Shown: positions 20,531 through 30,021 of the stretch, one piece after another | Numbering within the stretch: position 1 is the stretch's first letter | How the letters are laid out: the number at the start of each line of letters is the position of its first letter | Assembly: GCA_013115125.1 (NCBI GenBank) | Contig: JABANN010000318.1 | Span: forward strand, 1-39,891 | Direction: 5' to 3' | Length of the DNA stretch: 39,891 nt | Source: Perkinsus olseni | Taxonomy: Eukaryota > Perkinsozoa > Perkinsida | Notes under the pieces: model-generated | Told to the model about the DNA's origin: nothing | Seen by the model: the letters and a program-made list of their open reading frames with translations, nothing else | Databases searched by the model: none | Program-made: the position numbers and the translations under genes

Positions 20531-21685
20531 TCACAGCCCCGGCTTCTCCGACGGACAACCCTGTAATACCTGCGCCTCCCGGTCACTCTCCTCTATCTCC
20601 TTCAAGCAGCACGCTTTGAGCTCCCGTGCTGTGGCCTCAGTACCTGCACAGTCTCCTCTGCCACGCCCAGACGTAGACTCCGTATTACACATGGCCCGCC
20701 ACAATGAATCGCCATTGGATATACCGTTGGACTGCATAAACCACTTGGCCGATGATGGTGCTCCTTCCAATCGTGGCGCAGGTTCCCGAGATGGTGTAGT
20801 GAGCTCAGTGAGTACCTTCTCGAAGCTGTCCTTGAGAGGATGTCTAGGAGGTGGTGGAGGGGCCTGCACAGAGGAAAGTTGCCCTCCGCTCTGATGAAGC
20901 CGCGCAGTTATTCTTGAACCCCCGGGTCTCACCAAAACGACCCGCATCGTTTTCAACTTCTCCTCTTCGACCACGTGCTTGGGTCTGTGCATAGATTCAG
21001 GAGAGCCATTCCTGTCATCACCAACTCGCCGCCGCTTGGACGTGGAGTTGGGTGGAGGCTTTGTCGGTTTACTCCAAGCCTCTCTCAGTCCAGTCAAGTA
21101 CTTGGCAGAGTAAACCTATCATCATGCCGTATTAACCTCCATCCACACTAGTGTATAGTACCCGCCGTTTGAGCCAGATGTCTAGGGTACGCAAATAGGG
21201 CTTCTTATCGTGAGGTGACAAGTTAGCGACGAAGCTGCACATGTTAGGGTTGAGGAACTTCTCGGCTCCCTGAGGACACCCTACCTCACAGACCCGACAC
21301 ACTGCTCACTTACTGCTTGCAAGAGGCTTTGATTGCCCGTTCGACTCCGTTGTACAATCTCATTAAAGACGTAGAAGATGCTGAGCTTATGGTTGATATG
21401 CCGACTGTGGGCATGTTCCTCTGCTAGGATTTGACACACTTCCGCCGACAGGGACGGCATATCACCGATTATCCTGAGCGAAAACCGCATCATAATAGGA
21501 GGGCAGCGCTACGGTAGCGAGCCTGGGACCACCCCTGCATACTACTTAGCAACCCCAACGATAGCCTCTTGGGTGCCTGCCACTTCCCTCAGCTTTTTAC
21601 GTAGATGGTCTAGTGCCCGAACCTGCTGCTCGTTTAAACTTCTTTTCGGCACTTTTCCTGCCGGACTAGATGACGGAGATGACAT
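20531..21685 (-). CDS. CID-domain protein (RPRD1/Rtt103-like), Pol II CTD binding
   Basis: Four exons (21685-21546, 21473-21314, 21269-21162, 21115-20531) give 330 aa. The N-terminal 150 residues form a CTD-interaction domain: LNEQQVRALDHLRKKLRE, then QEAIVGVAKIIGD, INHKLSIFYVFNEIVQRSR (the conserved helix 4), and FLNPNMCSFVANL with YLRTLDIWLKRRVY. CID proteins bind the phosphorylated RNA polymerase II C-terminal domain and act in termination and 3'-end processing. The remaining 180 residues are polar, with a proline run (APPPPPRHP) and a basic KRRRVG patch that may be a nuclear signal. ATG 21685 is chosen because the domain begins soon after it and the ORF upstream is not conserved in character. 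Confidence 0.8.
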
Positions 21686-22584
21686 AGAAAACTGCCAATG
21701 ACTCCGGCATACCGCCTTTTCCCCTTCTCGCCGACTCCTCAGCGGAAGCCCTTTGCACTCGTCCCAAACTGTAACACTAGTAGAACGCAACTCGGGGGGA
21801 CAATGGAAGCTTTTATAATGTATGAACATCATGGTAGTGAATCTCACCGGAACACTACAGAGGAGACGCAAACAACCAGAGGTGTCTGACAAGGGAATGC
21901 CGCGTCAGGTAGAGGGCGAGACCCCCATCCTGTAGGGGGTTCTCAAACTCATGTATCCCATAAGCCTTCAAGGCTTAGCCTTGTAACCTACAACCTAGTG
22001 CTTTTGTATTATCTCTTCGGAACAACTGTCATGGAAGCGTTCGAAGCTCAACCCCGTAGCATTCCGACTTGTGTACCGACACATCAACGGTGTCGTGCGC
22101 TTGCAATTACCACCCTCAACTCCACGATCCAGCGACCAGTAGCTCCCCCAACACTTCTCAGGTACGTCCTCAGATTTTTGTCTGGAAGTGAGGAGGTCTA
22201 ACTTTTTTCAGAGTGGAAACGGAATTATACACGTCTGACATGGTAGATTGGAGGTTTTAATTGAAGTAATGAGAAGAGACAGCTGACGGGCCTCAATCGC
22301 GCAAGATTCTACAACATAACTCGCTCGCCGCCTAGCCACTGGACACGTGCCGATAAAAACTCGGTGTGTTACTGCGTAGTGCAGGGCATGATCGAACTTC
22401 ATGATTATAAACTTAGTCATACTCATCTGACACCATAGAGGATCGGCTGGCTTAGGGCTTTGCTCGTGTCTTCCTGTAAGACTCTACTTCTTTCGAGTCA
22501 ACAAGATAGCTTTGCTCCGCAGTCTCGCTGCCTCATCGTGCTCCTGCTCCTCATCATCACAATCAGAGTTGTCGCTCACTTCGT
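21686..22584. other. divergent intergenic region
   Basis: About 900 bp between the minus-strand CID gene and the plus-strand secreted-protein gene. It should hold both promoters. No gene or repeat that I can support. Confidence 0.5.
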
Positions 22585-23877
22585 ATGCTGCCCGTCGGCC
22601 ACTTGTTCGTCGCCCTATTAGTCTTCACAGCTGAGTCCTTGGTCGTGGACGATAACTGCCAATCCATCTGCGACGGTATCGCCGATTGCCCTCATTCTAC
22701 CTGCAACACAATAGCTGTCCCCTCGTACTGTACTGGTATCTATACTGACAACAACGGCACCGTCTGCTACTCGGACGGCGACCCTGCATGCTTCTCTCAA
22801 CAAGTACAGTGCTCTCCTCTTTCTCGGGACAATATGCCAGACGCCAGAAGGCTTACCAATAGGATTTTACCTGCTAAGGGATGCCCTGCTAAACTTGTAG
22901 ACGTGGACGTGTTCTGGTGGAGTGAATGGCCAACCTTGCCTAGTAACAGTCAGGAAGAGTATGCTGCTTATTACAAGCGTCTTTACAAACTCCTGTCGAG
23001 TAACTGCGTTTACATGCGAGTCAAGAAGCTCATTTTACGCGTATTGGATCCACAGTACCCTCCTTATGATACCGCGAAAGTGTGGTATCCCAACAATGAT
23101 GTAACCCAAAGTGCTATGTTCACTGAGCTGCTAAGTAAACTCGAATACACTTCAGTCGAGGAGATAGAGTTCCTCCCTTACGTCTACGACCAACGTTCGC
23201 GTTCATCGTGGATGGAATGGTCGCAAGACGGCAAGAGAGTTATGGCTGGTGCCTACGCTTTTGCCGCCGAGTACAATAAGCACCTTCCTGCTGGTGTCAA
23301 GATTACTGGGGTTACAGTCGACTACCAGGAGCTCAACAAGGCCCCTATCGAGTATGCTATGCTAAGTAACCCGAGTGGTGAGCGCACCTTTAAGGGTGGT
23401 CATACTGATATCAAGTTCGGTATAGCTTTCGGGCTAAGAGATGTCGGCAAGATTATATCTTTTTCATGGACCGACAACTTCTACCTCGAAATGTATGATT
23501 TGGGATTCAAAGAATCCCCTTTTCTTAGATACAAGAATAAACCATCCCAGTTCATAGAATTCCTGACCTCCCAAGTGCTGGGGAAAAATCTCATTAGAGT
23601 TTACAATCAGTATGATGAAAAAATAAATCTCATGTGGTCGCTGCAATCTGAAGGCCTTCCATGTATGTATCCTTTACCTGTTACGGACCTAAGGTGTGGT
23701 AGTAATACTGATTTTGGACACTGGAGTACCAACGCCCTCAACACCTTTTTGAGGACAGTCCTTCAGGGTTTGGGCACGCGCGGTCTCCATCAGGGCGTGT
23801 ATCAGATGGATTTCTATCCATCGGCTATGGCCCCTACTGGTCTGAAGGGATGCTATAGTGCAAGGTGCCATTGGTAG
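22585..23877 (+). CDS. secreted protein, lineage-specific, possibly TIM-barrel-like; intronless
   Basis: 430 aa in one exon. A clear signal peptide (MLPVGHLFVALLVFTAESL) is followed by a cysteine-rich segment (CQSICDGIADCPHSTC) of about 60 residues. The rest alternates hydrophobic strands and acidic helices, for example VDVDVFWWSEWP, EEIEFLPYVYDQ, GVTVDYQELNKAP and YQMDFYPSAMAP. This spacing would suit a TIM-barrel fold such as GH18-like proteins, but the GH18 DxxDxDxE signature is not present, so I give no enzyme activity. It probably acts outside the cell or in the endomembrane lumen. Lack of introns contrasts with both neighbours. It resembles large secreted families I associate with Perkinsus, from memory only. 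Confidence 0.85.
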   Translation: MLPVGHLFVALLVFTAESLVVDDNCQSICDGIADCPHSTCNTIAVPSYCTGIYTDNNGTVCYSDGDPACFSQQVQCSPLSRDNMPDARRLTNRILPAKGCPAKLVDVDVFWWSEWPTLPSNSQEEYAAYYKRLYKLLSSNCVYMRVKKLILRVLDPQYPPYDTAKVWYPNNDVTQSAMFTELLSKLEYTSVEEIEFLPYVYDQRSRSSWMEWSQDGKRVMAGAYAFAAEYNKHLPAGVKITGVTVDYQELNKAPIEYAMLSNPSGERTFKGGHTDIKFGIAFGLRDVGKIISFSWTDNFYLEMYDLGFKESPFLRYKNKPSQFIEFLTSQVLGKNLIRVYNQYDEKINLMWSLQSEGLPCMYPLPVTDLRCGSNTDFGHWSTNALNTFLRTVLQGLGTRGLHQGVYQMDFYPSAMAPTGLKGCYSARCHW

Positions 23878-24213
23878 GCTACCAATGGTTGCTGCTGCCT
23901 TGCTCTCGGTATTTACTTTTTACTAGCCGCCCATTGTAGGCAGGTCCTTCGATAGCTCGATCAACATCATCATCACTTCCGTCGGTCTTCAACACTATTC
24001 CTGTCGTCAGTCATGTAATGCAGTGCAGATTTCATATTGGTATTCATATCAGAAAGCCAAACATGTTTCAAGTCGGCCTCGTCAACAGAGGGTTGAGTTC
24101 GCATAGAGGTGGCATATCTACAGTTCGTCATATTCCACAGGATGCTCCGGATCAACTCCCTCCGGGCCCTCTCCCAATTCACTGTGTAGTACTTTGTTAT
24201 TGAATCGATAAGA
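23878..24213. other. intergenic region upstream of ISCA1
   Basis: No supported gene; ORFs on both strands overlap without coding character. Confidence 0.55.
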
Positions 24214-24925
24214 ATGTTTGCTGCTGCTTCTCGGCATCTTGCTGCTGCTGCCTCGAATGCGGTTTCCAGTATGGCAAATCAAGCAGTCATGACAGTGACA
24301 CCTGCGGCTGCATCAAGGATAAAAGATCTTATGAGGTACTAGCGCATGCCTTGTCACACTCGCCATCCGCTCCAATACAACTTGTGTCGATCTAGCATTT
24401 TTGATGTCCGTGGTATCGCCGTATCGCTAGCACCGATGTTTGCCACCATTATGTTGTTTCAGCGAGAAGCATGATTCATCGATTATTGGTCTTCGAGTGG
24501 GGCTGGCTAAGAAGGGATGCGAGAACATGAGCTACACGATGAACTATGCCAGAGTGAGTGCGCTACAGGACCCTGCCGATGCTTGTTATCGTTCCTTCAG
24601 GAGATCGGTAAACTGGATGAAGTGGTGGAGAGCGAAGGAGTTAAGGTCGTAGTGGACTCCAATGCTTTGATGTATCTCATAGGTAGGTTGCTGTCAGTCG
24701 GAATGGAAGCCTTATCGATGCTGGATAGTTGATCTCGTGGCTAGTGTGTAGCGTCCCCTAGGCTCTTGCATGGATCACAATTGTCTGAGCAGCGAGAATT
24801 GTGAGGGTCGCTTTGTGGCAGGTACGGAGATGGACTATGTTGACAACGACCTAGCATCAGAATTCGTGTTCAATAACCCCAACCAGAAGTCCTCATGCGG
24901 CTGCGGCAAGAGCTTCAGTGTATAG
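24214..24925 (+). CDS. ISCA1: ISCA1-type A-type iron-sulfur cluster assembly protein
   Basis: Four exons (24214-24335, 24463-24553, 24601-24682, 24822-24925) give 132 aa. Residues 1-22 are Ala/Ser/Arg-rich without acids, as in a mitochondrial presequence. The mature part begins VMTVTPAAASRIKDLM and contains LRVGLAKKGCENMSYTMNYA, VKVVVDSNALMYLIGTEMDY, SEFVFNNPNQ and the terminal CGCG. The three cluster-ligand cysteines are Cys60, Cys124 and Cys126. A-type carriers receive or pass on Fe-S clusters to make 4Fe-4S proteins in mitochondria; targeting to a relict plastid cannot be excluded. Introns 1 and 3 are longer (127 and 139 nt) than is typical here. Confidence 0.93.
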
Positions 24926-25319
24926 CTCGAGGAGAGAAGATCATCATCATAAGATCGATCGATTCAGTCATGATACCGTTCGGTCCGGCATCACCACCAT
25001 TCCCAGAGAAAAGCTCTGCAATGCTCTAGATGAACATACCTCGTTTTACAGTGCCACTGTTACCATTGGAACCGGGTCTGCTCAGTGTTGCAGTAAGGGG
25101 GTATAATCATTGGCAATCTTCATCCCTATCGAGTGTGTTAATCTGTGCCTTATTAATGGCTAAGGAGCAAGCAGAGACGGGAGGGTCCGCTCCCAAGCCC
25201 GCCGTACCAGGCTTGGATGGGACGTAATAAGCCAGGAAGGGGTCTTTACTGAGGATGCTCAGACTAACCGTGTTGGCCGTTGATAGTATCCTGCCAGCTC
25301 AGTACCATTCAGGTTCTAC
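24926..25319. other. intergenic region between ISCA1 and SEC12
   Basis: The 65-aa ORF at 25030-25227 has no support; no other feature seen. Confidence 0.55.
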
Positions 25320-26863
25320 ATGGCGTACCCTATTTTTTCCATGTGCTCGGATGAGCACGGCCTTGTACTGACCGGGGGAGGAGGAGGTGGAAAGGAGTAC
25401 GGCGTCCTGGACTACGTAGTGTTCTAGCATGCACGTCCGCTCTATCGAGGGCTCGAATCAGAGGGCTCGAATCAGATTCAAGCGCATGTTTATGATGAGA
25501 CCACAGAATCATTCACTACAGTATCGTCCATCGAGACGGGCACTAAGGTTTGCTATGACCTCACTTATTGTCCAGCTGTAATAACATGGCCTTGTGCGAC
25601 CGTAGTAGCACTCTTCCACAACAGACTGATCGCTTTGCGGCGGCCCTGACAAGCGAATGTTTGCTGCTCCGGTTCGATCCAGCCTCCCTCTCTCTAACGT
25701 GTGAGGTAGTAGTATATAATCTGTACATCTTCCTCGCTTCGAGGTGTCCTCCATTCAGGCACGGTTTACGGCGGAGTTGTCTAACCCTGGCCAGACTGTC
25801 TGTAACGTCCTACGGTACAGTCCATCAGGTGCCGAGCTCCTCACTGGTGGCGACGATGGTGTCGTCCGTGTACTACTGCGTCACCCTATTCACCGTCCGA
25901 GATACACATCATGGTCGTAGGTTTGGAACCTCGCATCATCGACTTCGACACCACGCCTTGCACTGGATGACCATCATAAGGAGATTGTGGATGCGGAGTG
26001 GGCACCTAGTGGGGACCGCTTCGTCACTTGCGGACGTGACAGGTCTGTCAAACTCTGGAGGTACGGCTGCCCCCAGGCCTACGGTCGCGCTAGAGTGCAT
26101 CTCTTCTCAGTGGTGAGGGCGCTTGCACCGACACGATCATACCCGAGAAGGTGAAGGCTGTCTCGCCCCTAGCCAAGTTCGCACGATTCGTCAACGACAC
26201 CTGTTTGATTGTTGCAACTCACGGACCTCGTGGACCCTCTTGGCTCACTATGTAAGTCTTTGACATCTTCAATATCACATAACAATATCCTAGTTACGAT
26301 GTGGGCTCTGATGGCAAGACGAAGGAGGTTAGGAAGAGTCAGATATCTAAGGCTGTCATCTGCAGTATGGCTGTGAGCCAGGATCGATCACAGGCCGTAC
26401 TAGGGTTTGTTGATAGTACAAGAATGGTAGTAACGAGAGCTGGCCCCGTGACTGGCTTCTTCAATGCTTCGGGTAGATAATAAGCTTGGCACCAACGAGT
26501 ATGCTATTCAAGAACACTGCAGTAGTCCATGAGATGCCTCCAGGAAAGGCTGCTTTCGTAGGAGAGGACGGAGCGTCTGCTCACCGTCCATATCCGCATA
26601 CCCTCAGTTGCTCGACAAGCACGTAGTGTGCACATCATCAGCTGACTACAGCGTGAATATATGGAACATCAAGAAGCCCGCCAGGAGCCATAGTCTTGGC
26701 TGCTGCTGGTGGCTTATCTTCCTCCTGTCCCTCATGGCCCTGCTCTACTACGGTTATCTGTAAGCAACTATACTGCAGCACGGGCCTTGGCGATTGATGC
26801 CATCGCAGGTATGCGGTTGAGAAGGGTCACCTCGGAGGCTCAGGCCGCCTCGATGAGCTCTAG
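25320..26863 (+). CDS. SEC12: SEC12/PREB, membrane-bound Sar1 exchange factor
   Basis: A multi-exon gene. It starts MAYPIFSMCSDEHGLVLTGG; the glycine-rich K-loop motif (GGGGGGKEYG) of SEC12 follows at once. WD40 repeats follow: LRYSPSGAELLTGGDDGVVR, the next exon opening VWNL, then HHKEIVDAEWAPSGDRF with RDRSVKLW, and near the end SADYSVNIWNIKK. A single transmembrane segment (WWLIFLLSLMALLYYGYL) comes next. SEC12 sits in the ER membrane, propeller in the cytosol, and loads Sar1 with GTP to start COPII budding. Reading through after the TM gives TAA at 26761, but a typical 49-nt intron (26760-26808) joins a last exon 26809-26863 that adds YAVEKGHLGGSGRLDEL. This ends in LDEL, an HDEL/KDEL-like lumenal retrieval signal. 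The family and topology are clear. Confidence 0.9.
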
Positions 26864-27225
26864 ACCTGTGTTCATCGCCGGAGCGTCACACCTGCTGTTT
26901 CCGCTCTCCTGCTTTGTGTTGTGGTAGTCACCAGCATGCAGCTAGTGAAGACATTTTGTACACGAAAACGGTCGTAAAAAGAGAATAAACGCCAGGCGTT
27001 ACTGCCGAGCACGGGTTCACCAAATGCGCATGACGAACATATTCTTTACAAGGGTTCTTGTGGCACATGCGTCAACAAGACGCAGTCACGAGTCCTCGAG
27101 AGATTGTCGGACTCTACAGTCTGGGCCCCAGATTAGGTAGGCTTAGCTTGGTCTGCCACTTAGTCCAGGCTGATAAAGATAACTTCGGTTCATGCGTTGT
27201 CCTCGCCCCCCGAGTGAACTAACTC
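26864..27225. other. intergenic region
   Basis: About 360 bp downstream of SEC12 with no supported gene. Confidence 0.5.
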
Positions 27226-27660
27226 TGCAGGCGGCTGGTCATATGCTGACGTGTACGAGGCGATCAATAATCAACACGGGGAGACCGTCGCTATCAGAAG
27301 CATCGCGCTGAAAGACAACGGAAAAGACTAATTCTTGTATTGCTCGTTATTAAGGAACGTTTCAATCTGGAAGACAACGGAGATCTAAGAGAAGCTCCTG
27401 TCGGAGGTGTCTATAATGAAGAGGCTGAATCATGATAACATCGTCAAGTGAGCGCACTCCGTCGTACAGGAATACTCCAGCATTCCTCAAGGTGTATTGA
27501 CTGCGTATCAACCCCTGTCTACATGCACATCATCCTCGAGTACGTCGAGGCCGCCTCCCTTGCTGTTTTTGTGAGGTATGAAGACACCGCACAAAGCCTT
27601 GGGGAAGAAGCCGCCCGCTTCCACAGCAGTACAGCTTCTCGGCCACGAGTGGATAGGTGA
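27226..27660 (+). pseudogene. decayed protein kinase (MAP3K/STE-like)
   Basis: Pieces of the kinase N-lobe are readable: GGWSYADVYEAINNQHGET then VAIRSIALKDN, LLSEVSIMKRLNHDNIVK, and YMHIILEYVEAASLAVFVR. They match MAP3K-type kinases in order (P-loop, beta-3, alpha-C, hinge). The glycine-rich loop is degraded and the beta-3 lysine of VAIK is replaced by arginine. The first piece runs into a stop, and the piece ending in a second copy of the DNG motif leads into the next one out of frame. No HRD or DFG motif follows. This is a gene remnant, not an active kinase. An open stretch at 27826-28038 ending RMMYRVDK may be a tail of the same locus. Confidence 0.6.
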
Positions 27661-28038
27661 CCAGCTGGGAGCATTTCCACCCCAGAAGACGCCTGTTAGA
27701 AATGGCTGAGCGGCGGTACAAGGCGACGAGGAGTGAGCCGGAGGCGGCGGAATGGAGAGCCCTACTCGAGCCCGGTTCCCGGCATGTGACACTTGATGCT
27801 TGCTGGTCAGGTCTGAGGGTATCGCGTGAGTACTGCAACGCTGAAGGAGTGGGTTCTAGGAGACGGCATCGGAGGGCCGAGGCATTCCCGTTTGAACTCG
27901 GACCCCGAGGAAACTGGAGACATCACTGAAGAGGTATTTGCTATGGCTCCAGTGTGTGGAGGCGGGCAGTCTGCTCCTGCCAGAGGCTTGGATGCCAAGC
28001 TCCAGCCACTACGGATGATGTACCGAGTCGACAAGTAA

Positions 28039-28588
28039 CGCACGGCATGGCTGGCCAAGATTGCTAGATGTCATTCTCTGCTCTATCGAGGGCTGTCGAG
28101 AATGTGACCGACTCTAGGGAGGAAACCTGCACTTCCGGCCCTTGTGGTCCTGGTAGGTTCGACTTCAACTTTATGAACCATCTGGATTCTGAGCCCGCCG
28201 CTTATGACGGAAGTGGGTGAGGGCAGAAGTCGCCCTCAACAGATTCGCTTCCACGCGTGAAACATCCGCAGCATGCTCGTCTACTGATCATGACACACAT
28301 CATGGTAACAACAATAATCCGCGTACTTTCAAGCCTCGGTTTCGTTAATGCCAGAGGACCCATTCCGCATCGCCCTCGACTCGATTTTATCGCTTTGTTC
28401 GTGGTCGAGGCGGGATGTGGATACGCCTCGGCTGAGGAAAGACAACATGTCCTAATTCACTTTATTCTTCCCCAATATCAGGGCGTCCGTACCACTATAT
28501 GCGATCACTGTCATAGGGTTTAATGGAGTCAGAAACCTAAAGTCCTCATCGTGCCACCACCACCACCACCACCACCACCCATCGTGCT
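28039..28588. other. spacer left of the LINE insertion
   Basis: Contains short ORFs of doubtful value (28068-28220, 28257-28523) and the (CAC)n run. No supported gene. Confidence 0.45.
28551..28580. repeat. (CAC)n microsatellite
   Basis: About nine CAC/ACC units just outside the left target-site duplication of the LINE. Confidence 0.9.
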
Positions 28589-28595
28589 GGCTCCA

Positions 28596-28597
<2 letters not shown>

Positions 28598-28626
<29 letters not shown>
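28598..28626. repeat. (TTC)n tract, 3' tail of the LINE
   Basis: About nine TTC units; on the LINE strand this is a (GAA)n tail instead of poly(A). Confidence 0.85.
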
Positions 28627-28732
28627 GGCTCATTGGTCGCGGCCTGGCCTTACAGGCGCTAGGGCCGCCACGCACTATCCTTGTTACAAAGTTACCAAGA
28701 AATCATAGGGATAGAGAAACCCATCGCCAGCT

Positions 28733-29840
28733 TCAAGGTTCCCTAAGAGGGTCCAGCCTGCTGAGCCTTCGCGTCAAGGAGATGAAAGACTCAAGTGCCT
28801 CTGCGAGGGATCTGTCCCTCAAGAAGATATCGCCATGCTGCACAGGCCATGGTATGCCCCGAAGAACCACTGCTGCCTTGAGAGCCTTCCTTTGTAATCG
28901 CCATCGATGGCATCGAAAGAGGAAGTGAGGTATGTCTTCGTCTTCACCACTATCACAAAGGGGACAGGTAGCAGATCCACGGTCGACATGACTTCGTGAA
29001 TAACGAAGGTTGTTGCGGCTGCTCACCAGGTGCCAGATGCCATCCAGTGAGCCCAAAGAACGAAGTGCACTCAACGCTGAGGACGTGGGGACAAAAAATC
29101 GGAAGGAGCGACCCAGAGATCGCACCTCCTCCTCGTACTGGGCGCTCGAGCGCGCTGTTGCCAGTCTCGTCAGAAGGGTAGACAAGGCCTCCCGAGAAAA
29201 TGGCACCGTCATTTCAACATCTAGACCGTGAAGGGCAGCGGTTCGAGCAGCAGTATCCGCTTTGAGGTTGCCCTCAGTCTGTTTCGAAGGTGTATAATGG
29301 ACAGAGACTGGCTTGCCCAGCTTGCTCAAGCGATCGAGAACAAGTTGAGCAAGACGACCACCCGTGAGGGACCCATTCCTCCCAGTCAAAGCGTCAATGG
29401 CCCTCATGCAGTCCGAGAGAACGACGACTCTTGCAACATGAGGCTGCGACGACCCAGTCGACGCCGCTAACCATATCCCGAGGATTTCGGCCTGCAAAGG
29501 GGTGGAATGGCTAGGGAGTTTGCGGCCTGATGTCACCCAATCGCCAGTGATAGTAGCAAAGGCAATGCCACAGCCAGCCCACTGTCCGGGGAGCACCGAT
29601 CCGTCAGAATAGATCACCGCAGTGCCAGAGTCGGGTTGACAGTCCGGGTTCGTCGTGTGATCCACAGTGTAGGAGATGCGCTCAGTCACTTCAACAAAGC
29701 GCTCAACAGGATAAGGGTGGACCGCCCCGCCAACCATGCCCTTTACTGGTTCAGTTTCGAGGAACTCTGGGAAAGTCAGGCGCTGCTTGGCACACTGAAA
29801 TAAGCATAGCTCATCCCAGGCAATTCCCTCGTGACCAATA
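28733..29840 (-). CDS. LINE ORF2 C-terminal part with RNase H domain (separated by frame breaks)
   Basis: An open segment with a type I RNase H core: AVIYSDGSVLPGQWAGCG (first acidic residue), LPSHSTPLQAEILGIW (glutamate helix), VVVLSDCMRAIDALTG (third acid) and SVHYTPSKQTEGNLKADTAA (fourth). A C-terminal cysteine-histidine motif (CPLCDSGEDEDIPHFLFRC) follows, typical of LINE ORF2 proteins. It would remove the RNA strand of the cDNA hybrid. Upstream readable linker residues (SFACRIGHEGIAWDELCLF) run to about 29840 in the same frame. Confidence 0.85.
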
Positions 29841-30021
29841 CGGCATGCGAAGCTAGTAGGAGTTCGACTGTTGAGTCGTCGCGCTCTCCTGTACAGTCTC
29901 GCCTGGAGTGACCTTAGCTGTCCAGCTATTCTTGGACGTTTGGCTGCCAGGCCCCAGCACCCTACCTACTCCATGAAGTAGGTGACCTCTGGCCACAGTG
30001 TCGAAGAGTTGGAGAGCAACG

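Noticed and set aside
25030-25227. 65-aa ORF between ISCA1 and SEC12
   Set aside because: The SEC12 K-loop exon starts cleanly at ATG 25320, and nothing in this ORF joins or matches a family.
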